DNA from: Streptomyces armeniacus
Lineage (GTDB): Bacteria > Actinomycetota > Actinomycetes > Streptomycetales > Streptomycetaceae
Direction: 5' to 3'
Length of the DNA stretch: 64,000 bases
Assembly (NCBI RefSeq): GCF_003355155.1
Contig: NZ_CP031320.1
Coordinates: 6,559,827-6,623,826, forward strand
Shown: piece after piece, positions 52,827 through 61,677 of the stretch
Numbering within the stretch: position 1 is the stretch's first letter
Layout: each line of letters begins with the position of its first letter
Notes under the pieces: model-generated
Seen by the model: the letters and a program-made list of their open reading frames with translations, nothing else
Told to the model about the DNA's origin: nothing
The model's database searches: none
Position numbers and translations under genes: made by a program

Positions 52827-53993
52827 ATGTCCGTTGTTCGTCGGCTGCACTGGTGGGCGGAGCTTCCGCTGATCGTCGCGGTGTACGCGCTCTACTCCGC
52901 CGGGCGGCTCTTGGTCAGCAACGGCTCGACGGCGGAGGCGGTCGACAACGGACTGGCGATCCTCCGTTTCGAGCAGGATCTGAGCCTGAACGCCGAGCAC
53001 CCGCTCAACCGCCTCTTCACCTCCGAGGCGTGGCTCGGCATACCCGCCGACTTCGCGTACGCCTCGCTGCACTACCTCGTCACACCCGCCGTGCTGATCT
53101 GGCTCTGGAAGCGGCGCAGCGCCGAGTACCGCGCCATGCGGACCTGGCTGATGCTGTCCACCGTGATCGGCCTCGTCGGCTTCACGCTGGTGCCCACCTG
53201 CCCGCCGCGGCTGCTGGACGCCACGTACGGCTTCACCGACACGATGGCGCAGTACGGCGACTACGGCTGGTGGAGCACGGAGGCCAGCGCGCCGGAGGGG
53301 CTGGGCGGGCTGACCAACCAGTACGCGGCGATGCCGAGCCTGCACGTCGGCTGGGCGCTGTGGTGCGGGGTGGTGCTGTGGCGGTACGGGCGCCGGACGC
53401 CGTGGCTGCGGACACTGGCCGTCGCGTACCCGCTGAGCACCACGCTGATCGTCATGGGCACCGCCAACCACTACCTCCTGGACGCGGTCGCGGGCGCCGC
53501 CGTGATGGGCCTCGGGCTGCTGCTGGCCCGCCCGGCGCTGCGCGCCACCGACGCGCTGCGGCGGCGGCTCGCGCCTGCACTGGGGCCGGTGCTGGCGCCC
53601 GTACGGGAGGCGGCGGGGCGGCGGTTCGCCTCCGTACGGGGGCGGTTCAAGGGCCGGTCCGCGCCCTGGCCTGGGCAGGAGGCGTCCGTACGGGACCGGT
53701 CGGCGCGGAGCGCGATCGTACGGCGCGGCTCGGCGGATGTCGGTGCCGGATGCCAGACTTCGGCGCGTACCGCATACTCCGGCGAGGCGCGCGAGGCGAA
53801 AGCCGATGACGACATTCCACGGCAGCACAGCCGTGCCGGCACAGCAGGCAGCACAGGGGCAGGAGGCAGCACCGCGGCAGGGGGAGCCGCAGCGAGGGGA
53901 GCCGCAGCGGAAGACGCCGAGGCAGGAGGCGAGACCGGGCGAGCCGGGGCCGGCGGCGAACCGGCCGACGCGGCTGCGCCGGCGGCTCACTGA
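52827..53993 (+). CDS. Membrane-bound PAP2-family phosphatase
   Basis: 388 residues as open; about six membrane helices. PAP2 motifs: the C2 site AAMPSLHVGWALW and C3 site GTANHYLLDAVAG, with CPPR before them as the short C1. The arrangement is of the inositol-phosphorylceramide-synthase/phosphatidylinositol-phosphate type (PAP2_3). The ATG at 52827 follows GGAGG at 8 bases. The reading frame runs 188 bp into the next gene as a non-conserved Ala/Gly-rich tail, so the true stop may have been lost or the overlap may be real. Confidence 0.85.
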   Translation: MSVVRRLHWWAELPLIVAVYALYSAGRLLVSNGSTAEAVDNGLAILRFEQDLSLNAEHPLNRLFTSEAWLGIPADFAYASLHYLVTPAVLIWLWKRRSAEYRAMRTWLMLSTVIGLVGFTLVPTCPPRLLDATYGFTDTMAQYGDYGWWSTEASAPEGLGGLTNQYAAMPSLHVGWALWCGVVLWRYGRRTPWLRTLAVAYPLSTTLIVMGTANHYLLDAVAGAAVMGLGLLLARPALRATDALRRRLAPALGPVLAPVREAAGRRFASVRGRFKGRSAPWPGQEASVRDRSARSAIVRRGSADVGAGCQTSARTAYSGEAREAKADDDIPRQHSRAGTAGSTGAGGSTAAGGAAARGAAAEDAEAGGETGRAGAGGEPADAAAPAAH

Positions 53994-55221
53994 GCTGCGC
54001 GGCGGCCCGGACGTGCCGCCGCGCCCGCTCGACGCCCGCGCCCTCGCGGCCCTCGCCGCGAACCCCGGCTGCCGCCGCCGCGCACTGCTGGACGGCGCGG
54101 GGGTCGACAAGGGGGCGCTCGCGTCGGCGCTGGGCGCGCCCGCCGCGTTCGGGCAGTCGCAGTTCGCGTTCGTGCGCGGCAACGCCTTCGAGGCCCGGGT
54201 GGTCGCGGACGGCGGCGCCGAACTGATCAGACTCCTCTGCGCGCACACGGACGGCACGCCCGCGACCCCGCCGGAGCCGGCCGAGGTGACCGTCCCCGAT
54301 CTGGCGGCGGACGGGCCCGCGGGCCGTACCGCCCGTACGCGCATCGCGCTGGAGGAGGCGACGGCCGCGGGCCGGTGGGCGCTGCTGCGGCATCCCATGG
54401 TGAGCCTGGAGATCGCCGGTTCGGCGGCGTATCTGGAGCCCGACGCGATCGCGGTGCGGCCGGACGGCGGCTGGACGGTGATCGAGATCAAGTCGTTCCC
54501 GATCCTGGACGGTTCGGCCGACCCCGCGAAGGTCGGCGCGGCGGCCCGGCAGGCCGCGGTGTACGCGCTGGCCCTCGAACAGCTCCCGGGCGGCGCCGGC
54601 CGCGTACGGTCCGAGGCGCTGCTCGTCTGCCCGAAGGACTTCTCGAACCTGCCGACCGCCGCGCCCGTCGACCTTCGCAAGCAACTCGCCTCCACCCGGC
54701 GCCAGTTGAAGCGCCTCACCCGGCTCGACGAGATCGCGGACACGGTCCCCGACGGCACGCGCTTCGACCCCGCGCTCCCCGGCGAGGAGCTCACCGCGGC
54801 GGTCGACACGGTCCCGGCGGAGTACGCGCCGGAGTGCCTGGCCAGCTGCGAACTCGCCTTCCACTGCCGCGCGCAGGCCCGTACGGCGGGCACGGTGGCC
54901 TCCCTGGGGCGCGCGGTGCGCGGCGAGCTGGGCGGCCTGACGACGGTCGACGCGGTGCTGACGGCGGCCCACGGGGAGGGTGCGGACGCGGCTGATGCGG
55001 CGGACGCACCTGATGCGACTGACGCGGCCTCGGCAGACGCGGCGGACACGGCCGGTCCGGTGGACGACCCCGCCGCCGCGGCCCTGCGCCGCGCCGCCCG
55101 CCTCCGCGCGGAGGCGCTGGAACACCTGGAGCACACGGCACCACCCGCGCACACCGCCGCACCCGCGCACACCGCACCGCCCGTACGGCAGAGCCCCGAC
55201 GCGGAGGCCGCATGTCGCTGA
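53806..55221 (+). CDS. Cas4/RecB-like PD-(D/E)XK nuclease with probable Fe-S cluster
   Basis: 471 residues. A disordered Gln/Arg/Pro-rich N-terminus is followed by Cys89 (NPGCRRRALL), RGNAFEARV (Glu129), Asp213 (LEPDAIAV), the E-x-K at 227-229 (VIEIKSFP) and QAAVY (Gln249, Tyr253). These are the RecB/Cas4 motifs in order. C344-x3-C348-x5-C354 follows, which with Cys89 makes the four-cysteine Fe-S signature of Cas4, AddB and DNA2 nucleases. Expected activity: metal-dependent ssDNA exonuclease or endonuclease. No CRISPR lies nearby. Its product is encoded with the next two genes. An Ala/Asp repeat tail fills the C-terminus. Confidence 0.88.
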   Translation: MTTFHGSTAVPAQQAAQGQEAAPRQGEPQRGEPQRKTPRQEARPGEPGPAANRPTRLRRRLTELRGGPDVPPRPLDARALAALAANPGCRRRALLDGAGVDKGALASALGAPAAFGQSQFAFVRGNAFEARVVADGGAELIRLLCAHTDGTPATPPEPAEVTVPDLAADGPAGRTARTRIALEEATAAGRWALLRHPMVSLEIAGSAAYLEPDAIAVRPDGGWTVIEIKSFPILDGSADPAKVGAAARQAAVYALALEQLPGGAGRVRSEALLVCPKDFSNLPTAAPVDLRKQLASTRRQLKRLTRLDEIADTVPDGTRFDPALPGEELTAAVDTVPAEYAPECLASCELAFHCRAQARTAGTVASLGRAVRGELGGLTTVDAVLTAAHGEGADAADAADAPDATDAASADAADTAGPVDDPAAAALRRAARLRAEALEHLEHTAPPAHTAAPAHTAPPVRQSPDAEAACR

Positions 55222-56789
55222 TCTCCACCCTCGCCCGTATGGAGGCCGTCGCGGCAGGCCGCGCGCAGCCCACCGCGACCGTACGGCACCGGTGGCTGGC
55301 CGAACGGCCCATGGTGTTCGTGCCGTTGACGACCGCCGGTGAGGCGGGCGCGCCGCTAGGCGCACTCGTCGGCACCGACCGCGCGCACCCGCGCCTGCTC
55401 ACCGTGCCGCAGCCGCGCGACCGCGACCTGCGGTTCGCCTTCCTGAGCGCGCTGGCCGACGAGATGCTGCCGCACCTCGAGTCGGCGCAGGACGACGTCG
55501 AGGTCGAGCAGCGCGGCGACGAGGAGACCGAGCTGTGCGCGGACGCCCCGCAGCTGCTCGTACCCAACGGCCCCGCCCTGGACTTCGTACGCCTGCTGGG
55601 CCGGTCGATGCGCTTCCGGCGTACGGCCGAGGAGGACCCGGAGACGCCCTATCCCGCGCCCGCGCGGGTGCCGCTGCTCGGCCGCTGGCTCACGCACTAC
55701 GGCGAGCGGGCGCGGGTGCCCGGCGCCGCGCTGCTGGCGGCGATGACGGACCTGCTGACCCGGCACTGGGCCACCGGCCAGAGCCAGTTGGAGGACCAGC
55801 ATCTGGGCGCGCTGCTCGGCTGGATCCTTCCGGAGGAGCGGACGCGGCCCGAGGACCCGGAGGCTCGGGACGGCGCCGGGCAGCTGCTGCACCCGCCGGC
55901 CGGCCCGGCGACCGACCCCGCGTTCGACAACAAGCTGCTCGCCCCCGCCATCGACCGCTACGACGCGGGGCTCCCCGGCGCGGCCGAGCGGATCGACGAG
56001 CTCATCGCGTCCCAACTCCGGCCCACCTGGGACGACATGTGGGACGGCGTGGAGCTGCTGCGGACGCTGCCGGAGGGCGGCAGCGTGGCCGACCGCTGGA
56101 AGCGCGACCGCTACTCGTACACGCACCACCGCGACCGCGTACGGTCCGGCGAACCGCCGCAGCCCAAGCAGGACGACGCCGTGACCGCCGCCGCCAAACT
56201 CGCCTCCCGCGAACAGGCCCAGGCCCGGCTGGAGGCACAGGAGGCGCTGGACGACCCGCTGGCGATGGCGGCGCGGCGGCTGGCGGGCGAGGCGTTCGCG
56301 GGCGAGGTGACCGAGGTGGTGCCTGAGTGGTCGGACGGCAAACGGCCGCGCCCGCGCCCGCTGGTGACCGTACGCACAGGCGACCGCCCGCACCTCACCG
56401 AGCGCGGCAAGGTGCACCGGGTGCTGCCCGAGGAGTACGGCGGCGGGCGGCAGAGCGCGGAGTACGTGGCGCACGGCCCGGACGACCCCGGGCTGATCAC
56501 GCTGCGGCTGGTGAACGGGATGGGGCGCGGCAAGGAGCCCGCCGCCGGTTCCGTGCCGGAGCCCGGCGACCGGGTGTGCTGGACGCTCTTCGAGCACTCG
56601 CCGCGGGGCGGGCCCGGCCTGCCCGAGCCGGAGGACACCCCGTGGACGCACGGCGGTCCGCCGGGCGACTCCCCCGCCGCCGCCCTTCCCGCGGCGGGCG
56701 CGGCGCCTGCTGGTACCGCCGTTGCCGCGCCTGCCGTTGCCGCCGTTGCCGCGGCGCCTGATCCCGAGACCCCGGAGGACTTCCTGTGA
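55212..56789 (+). CDS. Unknown protein of the nuclease-helicase trio
   Basis: 525 residues. Overlaps the nuclease gene by 10 bp and the helicase by 4 bp. The first 300 residues are mixed alpha-beta with FVRLLGRSMRF, LLTRHWATGQSQLEDQHLGA and TWDDMWDGVELLRTLP; a helical stretch (330-370) follows; then a beta-rich stretch (RPLVTVRTGDRPHL, GLITLRLVNGMGRG, GDRVCWTLFEHSP) that resembles the 1B barrel or OB-like region of UPF1/DNA2 helicases. Function unknown; the fusion-like order with its neighbours suggests a structural or DNA-gripping part of the same enzyme. The tail is Ala-rich. Confidence 0.75.
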   Translation: MSLISTLARMEAVAAGRAQPTATVRHRWLAERPMVFVPLTTAGEAGAPLGALVGTDRAHPRLLTVPQPRDRDLRFAFLSALADEMLPHLESAQDDVEVEQRGDEETELCADAPQLLVPNGPALDFVRLLGRSMRFRRTAEEDPETPYPAPARVPLLGRWLTHYGERARVPGAALLAAMTDLLTRHWATGQSQLEDQHLGALLGWILPEERTRPEDPEARDGAGQLLHPPAGPATDPAFDNKLLAPAIDRYDAGLPGAAERIDELIASQLRPTWDDMWDGVELLRTLPEGGSVADRWKRDRYSYTHHRDRVRSGEPPQPKQDDAVTAAAKLASREQAQARLEAQEALDDPLAMAARRLAGEAFAGEVTEVVPEWSDGKRPRPRPLVTVRTGDRPHLTERGKVHRVLPEEYGGGRQSAEYVAHGPDDPGLITLRLVNGMGRGKEPAAGSVPEPGDRVCWTLFEHSPRGGPGLPEPEDTPWTHGGPPGDSPAAALPAAGAAPAGTAVAAPAVAAVAAAPDPETPEDFL

Positions 56790-58237
56790 ACGGCCCCACC
56801 GCAGCCCGGGACGCGGCGGATACGGCGAGGTCTCCGGACGCGGCGGACACGGCTGTTCTGAGTGGTGACGCCGACCCCGGCGAGGCGGCCGCGCGGGCGA
56901 CCGGCGCGATCCTGCGCGACACGCTGCACGGCGCGCACCGCGGCGTCGTCGTCGACTCGCCGCCGGGCGCCGGGAAGTCGACCCTCGTCGTACGGGCTGC
57001 CCGCGAACTCGCCGCCGCCGGCCGCCCGTTGATGGTCGTCGCCCAGACCAACGCGCAGGTCGACGACCTCGTGCACCGTCTCGCCCTCGCGGACCCGGAG
57101 CTTCCGGTCGGCCGACTGCACAGCAGCGACCCCGAACCGTACGATCCGGTGCTCGACCAGCACCCCTCCGTACGCACCTCTGCCAAGGCGGACGCCCTCG
57201 CCGGGCTGGACATCGTCGTCTCGACGGCGGCCAAGTGGGCCTGGGTGAAGTCGGACACGCGGTGGCCGCACGCGATCATCGACGAGGCGTACCAGATGCG
57301 TTCCGACGCGCTGCTCGCCGTGGCCGGGCTGTTCGAACGGGCGCTCTTCGTGGGCGATCCGGGGCAGCTCGACCCGTTCAGCCAGGTCGGCGCCGAGCAG
57401 TGGGCGGGGCTGTCGTACGACCCGTCGGCGAGCGCGGTGACCACCCTCCTCGGGCACAACCCGGACCTGCCGCAGCACCGGCTGCCCGTCTCCTGGCGGC
57501 TGCCCGCGTCGGCGGCGCCGCTGGTGTCGAAGGCGTTCTACCCGTACACGCCGTTCCGCAGCGGCACCGGTGACGGCGACCGTACGCTCACGTTCGGGGT
57601 GCCGGGGGACGGTTCGGCCGAGGACGCGGTGCTCGACGAGGCGGCCGCCGCGGGCTGGGGCCTGCTGGAACTGCCCGCCCGCAACACCCCGCGCACCGAC
57701 CCGGAGGCGGTCGCGGCCGTCGCCCGCGTCGTACGGCGACTGCTCGCACGCGAGGGCACGGCGGGCAGCGCGCGTACGGGCGGGGCCCGTACGGGCAGTG
57801 CGCGTGCGGGCGGGGCCGGCGTCGACACGACGCCGCTGACCGCTGACCGCGTCGCGGTCGGCACCGCGCACCGGGACCAGGCCGCGGCGGTACGGGCGGC
57901 CCTGGCGGACCTCGGTGTGCGCGACGTCACGGTGGACACGGCGAACCGGCTCCAGGGGCGGGAGTTCGACGTCACCGTCGTCCTCCACCCGCTCTCCGGC
58001 CGCCCGGACGCGACGGCGTTCCACCTGGAGACGGGGCGGCTGTGCGTCCTGACCTCGCGGCACCGGCACGCGTGCGTGGTGGTGTGCCGCGCGGGCGTAC
58101 CGGAGCTGCTGGACGAGCACCCCTCGACGGAGCCGGTGCAGCTGGGCGTCACGGTCAAGTTCCCGGACGGCTGGGAGGCGAACCATGCGGTCCTGCACCA
58201 CCTGTCCCCCCACCGCGTGCGGTACGTCCCCACCTGA
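56786..58237 (+). CDS. UPF1/DNA2-like SF1 helicase
   Basis: 483 residues. Motif I SPPGAGKST (58-66), motif Ia VVAQTNAQVDDL, motif II IIDEAYQM (DEAY, 166-169), motif III LFVGDPGQLDPF, motif IV-like VGTAHRDQAAAV, motif V TANRLQGREFDVTVV and motif VI TSRHRHACVV. The order is that of the 5'-3' SF1B UPF1-like group. There is no obvious 1B/stalk or nuclease region in this polypeptide; these appear to be supplied by the two upstream proteins. GTG start overlaps the previous stop (GTGA). Probable role: DNA end or fork processing, or defence. Confidence 0.88.
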   Translation: MNGPTAARDAADTARSPDAADTAVLSGDADPGEAAARATGAILRDTLHGAHRGVVVDSPPGAGKSTLVVRAARELAAAGRPLMVVAQTNAQVDDLVHRLALADPELPVGRLHSSDPEPYDPVLDQHPSVRTSAKADALAGLDIVVSTAAKWAWVKSDTRWPHAIIDEAYQMRSDALLAVAGLFERALFVGDPGQLDPFSQVGAEQWAGLSYDPSASAVTTLLGHNPDLPQHRLPVSWRLPASAAPLVSKAFYPYTPFRSGTGDGDRTLTFGVPGDGSAEDAVLDEAAAAGWGLLELPARNTPRTDPEAVAAVARVVRRLLAREGTAGSARTGGARTGSARAGGAGVDTTPLTADRVAVGTAHRDQAAAVRAALADLGVRDVTVDTANRLQGREFDVTVVLHPLSGRPDATAFHLETGRLCVLTSRHRHACVVVCRAGVPELLDEHPSTEPVQLGVTVKFPDGWEANHAVLHHLSPHRVRYVPT

Positions 58238-58270
58238 CACTTGAGTACGGCCTCAGCCACGGTCCAGCCC

Positions 58271-58466
58271 GTCCGGCGCTTGAGGACGGCCCTCGCCCTC
58301 CACCGGGCGGGCGGCCACGGAACGGCCGCACCAGGCAATTCCAGCCCGTCCGGCGCTTGAGGACGGCCCTTGACCCCCACAGGGCGCACCCCGCCGGTGA
58401 CCGGTCACCGCGTCGTACGCGGGCGCGGCCCGGACCCCGGCCGAGGTTCGTCCTCAAACGCCGGAC
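58271..58466. repeat. Three copies of GTCCGGCGCTTGAGGAC in a 333-bp gap
   Basis: Copies at 58271-58287 and 58348-58364 in the same direction (each preceded by CCAGCCC and followed by GGCCC) and one inverted at 58450-58466 (GTCCTCAAACGCCGGAC). The gap 58238-58570 between helicase and next gene holds nothing else. This palindromic element is a familiar dispersed repeat of Streptomyces intergenic DNA; a fourth copy is at 16498-16514. Confidence 0.9.
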
Positions 58467-58570
58467 GGGCTGGATAGGGGCACGGACAGGCCCGGTGGGG
58501 CACGCGTTCAGAGCCCGTCTTGCGGGGCGCGGGACAATGGACGGCGGCAACCGAACCTGGAGGTCCCCCT

Positions 58571-58936
58571 ATGCCCGAGCCGCATGCGGCTCCCGAACCG
58601 CCGGCCGGCAGCGCTCCCCGCTTCCGCCGCCCCGCTCCGCTGCTCTTCGAGCCCGCGGACACCGTCGGCGACGCGGAGCACTTCTTCGACCTGGAATCGA
58701 TGGACGACCCGCGCGAGCTGCTCGACCGCTCGACCGAGCTGACGCTCGCCTTCCGGGCGGCGGCCGACCGTGCCATGGAGTTCCAGGCGATGGCGGCCGC
58801 ACAGCTGGCCGACCGCAGACGCTTCGACCGGCTGCCGGACGAGGCGATCGCCGAGCGTGCGGACTGGACGGAGGACTACGCGCGCAAAATGATCGAGTTC
58901 GGGCGCCGACTGCTGGGCGACCGCGACGAGCAGTGA
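58571..58936 (+). CDS. Small conserved Streptomyces protein
   Basis: 121 residues; GGAGG precedes the ATG. A Pro-rich N-terminus leads to DTVGDAEHFFDLESMDDPRE and a helical body (LTLAFRAAADRAMEFQAMAA, DEAIAERADWTEDYARKMIE). No membrane segment. Predicted all-alpha after residue 45. I recognise it as conserved in Streptomyces but do not know a function. Confidence 0.75.
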   Translation: MPEPHAAPEPPAGSAPRFRRPAPLLFEPADTVGDAEHFFDLESMDDPRELLDRSTELTLAFRAAADRAMEFQAMAAAQLADRRRFDRLPDEAIAERADWTEDYARKMIEFGRRLLGDRDEQ

Positions 58937-59075
58937 CGCACGTGCGGTGGCGCGAGCAGCGGGCGGTACCGGCGGCGAAACCACGGCGTAGGACACGGAG
59001 GTGCAACGGAGGGCATATGCGCGCGTGCGGACCGTACCCGACACCGCCCCGCCCTGTCCCGGTTTCCGGTGATTC

Positions 59076-59846
59076 ATGGAATCGCCATCTGCCGTGCCGG
59101 TAGTTGTGGACGTCATGAGCGAACCCGGCGATCCGACCGCTTGTACCCCCGTCACCCGCGTCACTCCCGCGGGCGCGGACTGGCTCGCCTCGGCGAGCCG
59201 CTTCCCGCGCAGCGTCCACGCCCTGTGGGCGCTGCGCCCGGGAGCGCCCAGCGTGCTCCCGTGCGGGACCGCGTTCGACGTGGTGAGCTCTCCACTGCTG
59301 TACGGCCGCCGCCTGCTGGAACGGCTCTGGGCCACCGGCCCGGGCAGCGGGCCGGCGGCCGTACACCGCTCTCGCGTTCTGCTGTTCGCCGCGCCGGGCA
59401 GCGCGGACCGGCTGCTCGCGCTGCTGCGCTGGGAGGAGTGGCGCGAGACCGGCGGAACGGGCGGAGCCACGTTCGCGGAGCCGGGCGAAGAAACGATCCC
59501 CCCGCTGCTCTGCCACGGCCCCGGCGACACCGTGACCGTGCCGCCCCTGGCCCCGGCCCCGCGCCTGGGCCCCGCAGCGGCCGACGCCGCACCCGGCGCG
59601 CGGCCCGGCCCCGGGTCCGCGTCCGACTCGCGGTGGCTGGTCGCGCCGGGCGTACGCCGGCCCTGGCTGCCCGGCGCGGAGATGCTGCTCTGGGCCCACG
59701 TTCGCGTCCAGCGCGACGCCCGCGCGGCCCGCAGCGGCCGCGAGGCGGAACGAGACGCAGGTCGCAACGGTGACGGCGGCGGTAAACGAATTTTCGCTCC
59801 GCAGGATCGTGATGCTAAGGTCTACGACGTCAGCAGGCGCCGCTAG
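59076..59846 (+). CDS. Bifunctional DNA primase/polymerase-like protein
   Basis: 256 residues as called. PAGADWLASASRFPRSVHAL and GAPSVLPCGTAFDVVSSPL match the small Streptomyces proteins annotated as bifunctional primase/polymerase-like, although catalytic residues of an active prim-pol domain are not evident. Starts at 59076 or 59115 (MSEPGD) are both possible. The C-terminus is unusual: the last codons and TAG stop lie inside the tRNA-Lys gene, so RRR-stop is encoded by the tRNA acceptor and D-arm bases. Confidence 0.65.
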   Translation: MESPSAVPVVVDVMSEPGDPTACTPVTRVTPAGADWLASASRFPRSVHALWALRPGAPSVLPCGTAFDVVSSPLLYGRRLLERLWATGPGSGPAAVHRSRVLLFAAPGSADRLLALLRWEEWRETGGTGGATFAEPGEETIPPLLCHGPGDTVTVPPLAPAPRLGPAAADAAPGARPGPGSASDSRWLVAPGVRRPWLPGAEMLLWAHVRVQRDARAARSGREAERDAGRNGDGGGKRIFAPQDRDAKVYDVSRRR

Positions 59847-59910
59847 CTCAGTTGGTTAGAGCAGCTGACTCTTAATCAGCGGGTCCGGGGTTCGAGTCCC
59901 TGGCGGCGCA
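59837..59910 (+). tRNA. tRNA-Lys (CTT)
   Basis: 74 nt, cloverleaf complete: acceptor GCGCCGC/GCGGCGC with discriminator A, TAGCTCAGTTGGTTAGAGC D-arm, anticodon stem GCTGA/TCAGC around loop CTCTTAA (anticodon CTT at 59871-59873), and GGTTCGAGTCC T-arm. CCA is not encoded. The first 10 bases overlap the upstream CDS. Confidence 0.97.
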
Positions 59911-59916
59911 CAGACA

Positions 59917-59952
59917 GCCGAAGGCCCCCTCGTACGCGAGGGGGCCTTCGGC
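59917..59952 (+). terminator. Strong terminator after tRNA-Lys
   Basis: 16-bp perfect stem (GCCGAAGGCCCCCTCG with CGAGGGGGCCTTCGGC) around a TACG loop, starting 7 bases after the tRNA. Typical strong GC terminator without a T tract. Confidence 0.88.
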
Positions 59953-60049
59953 GTTCCGCGCACGGCCAGCCCGCGTTCCGCACCCGGCCGATCCGCGTTC
60001 CGCTTACGACCGCCCCCACCCTCCGCTTACGACCGGCCCGCGCCCCCTG

Positions 60050-61327
60050 TCAGCCCGGCCACACCGGCCCCTCCTCCCGCGTGATCTTGACGCCCCAGCC
60101 ACCGTCCACCGCCGGCTCGCCCACCTCCACGCGCAGGCCGCCGCCGTCGTCCGAGGCGTAGCTCTCGCCGACCCCCAGCGGCGCGTCGGCGAGCGGCGGG
60201 TAGACCGAGTTCCGCACGCAGGCGCGGCTGTCCGGATGCCCGTCGATCACCTGAATCGGGCCGTCGGCGGAGGCAGTGTCCGCGCGTACGCGGTAGAGCA
60301 GCACGCCGCCGCGGCACAGCCCGGAGTCGTTCCCCATCGGCGCCCGCGCCTCGATCGCGATCGCGTCGAACGGGCCCGTACGCACCACCGCGAGCCGCGT
60401 GTCCCCCTCGCCGCGCCACGGTTCCAGCGGCGCGCTCAGCGGCCGGAGCGTGTGCCAGCTGGTCCCGGGCCCCGGGCGTACGCAGTCCACGTTCCGCGGA
60501 CCCAGCCAGCCCAGCTTCCACTTGTGCCAGCCGAAGGGTTCCGGAGCCAGCCCGAACTGACTCCCCATCAGATCCCAGTCGCCGACGTGCGTGTCCCAGT
60601 CGGCGTTGCCCTCTTCCGGCCGGTGGTAGAGGTCGGGGAGGTCGAAGACGTGCCCGGTCTCGTGTGCGAGGACGTGCCGGTCGGGCGGGTGCCGCTCGAA
60701 GACGGTGACGATACGCGGCACCTGCGAGCCGTCGACCTGCATCGGCTCGTCGAAGTTCACGACCTTGGTGGCGTCCGAGTTCACGCCGGGGGCGTCGGGG
60801 TCGGCGACCAGGTACACGATGTCGTAGTCGCCGAAATCCACCCGCGGGTTGGCGGCGGCGACCGCGTCCCGCAGGAACGCGCTGCGCAGCCCGGAGTCCC
60901 AGTCGCGCTGTATCCCGTACGCGCTCGAGTCGGCGGGCATCTCGATCCAGTTCCGCACCGGGTGCAGCCGCAGGTCGAAGCGGCCGTACGAGGCCCGGGC
61001 GAAGAAGTCCGAGGTGGCCGGGAAGTGGTCGGCGACCAGTTCGCCGGGCGTGACGAACGGCTTCCAGTCCGGGAAGGACAGGAAGACCATCAGCGCGTCG
61101 AGCGACTGGACGGGCCGCGCGTACGAGGTGTTCCAGGTGTCCAGGCCCTCGGAGTGGTGGGCATCGGTGCGCGGGAGGGCGCACGGGTACGCGGTGGCCG
61201 CCGTGGCGGTGGCCGGTCCGGCGACGAGGCCCGTCCCGATGATCGCGGTCAGGCTGGTGAGCACCGATGCCGTACGGCGCATCGGGGGGCGCCTGACCAC
61301 CCTGTCGGGTATGAGCGATCGCGCCAC
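60050..61327 (-). CDS. Secreted M6-type (immune-inhibitor-A-like) metalloprotease domain protein
   Basis: 425 residues. Signal peptide from about residue 16 (MRRTASVLTSLTAIIGTGLV). Zinc motif HETGHVFDLPDLYH (HExxH plus distal His/Asp) with downstream VGDWDLMG. The catalytic part (about 70-290) fits M6-domain proteases; the last 130 residues form a beta-rich domain. Probably an extracellular protease. The GTG at 61325-61327 follows GGTGAGG at a good distance. Several cysteines outside the catalytic part may pair as disulfides. Confidence 0.88.
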   Translation of the reverse strand: MARSLIPDRVVRRPPMRRTASVLTSLTAIIGTGLVAGPATATAATAYPCALPRTDAHHSEGLDTWNTSYARPVQSLDALMVFLSFPDWKPFVTPGELVADHFPATSDFFARASYGRFDLRLHPVRNWIEMPADSSAYGIQRDWDSGLRSAFLRDAVAAANPRVDFGDYDIVYLVADPDAPGVNSDATKVVNFDEPMQVDGSQVPRIVTVFERHPPDRHVLAHETGHVFDLPDLYHRPEEGNADWDTHVGDWDLMGSQFGLAPEPFGWHKWKLGWLGPRNVDCVRPGPGTSWHTLRPLSAPLEPWRGEGDTRLAVVRTGPFDAIAIEARAPMGNDSGLCRGGVLLYRVRADTASADGPIQVIDGHPDSRACVRNSVYPPLADAPLGVGESYASDDGGGLRVEVGEPAVDGGWGVKITREEGPVWPG

Positions 61328-61677
61328 GTGTCGACCTCACCGGGTGGGGAACAGCTGTACTGCTCCACACTGTCCCAGTTTGATGCTGTTTGCACCGTTC
61401 CACTAGGCCGCTCGGGTCACCCACAATATGACTACTCTGTGTAGTTTCTGGTCGGGGATGACCGGTCACTTTCAGCTGGGTTGCAGAAACGGTCACTCGC
61501 ACGCGCGGTCGCGCCCTCCCGCGCGTACCGGAGCCCTTCGGCGCGCGCCGGGTCGCTGGCGAGCCCGCCGCGCGAGCCTCTATGATCGCCACATTTCCAG
61601 CGCGGACCCGCCTCCGAATGGCCTACGCGCGGCCACTCGACCGGTCCGCACGCAACGAATCACCGCGGGAGTGATCG
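61328..61677. promoter_or_regulatory. 350-bp divergent intergenic region
   Basis: Between the protease (minus) and c-di-GMP gene (plus). It includes an AT-rich part (61380-61450, with CCACAATATGACTACTCTG) likely to hold the protease promoter, and a TATGAT -10 candidate at 61581-61586 for the plus strand. No gene or repeat is visible. Confidence 0.5.

Noticed and set aside
53806..55221. Cas4-like gene taken as sign of a CRISPR locus
   Set aside because: No repeat-spacer array or other cas genes were found; the neighbours are a helicase and an unknown protein.
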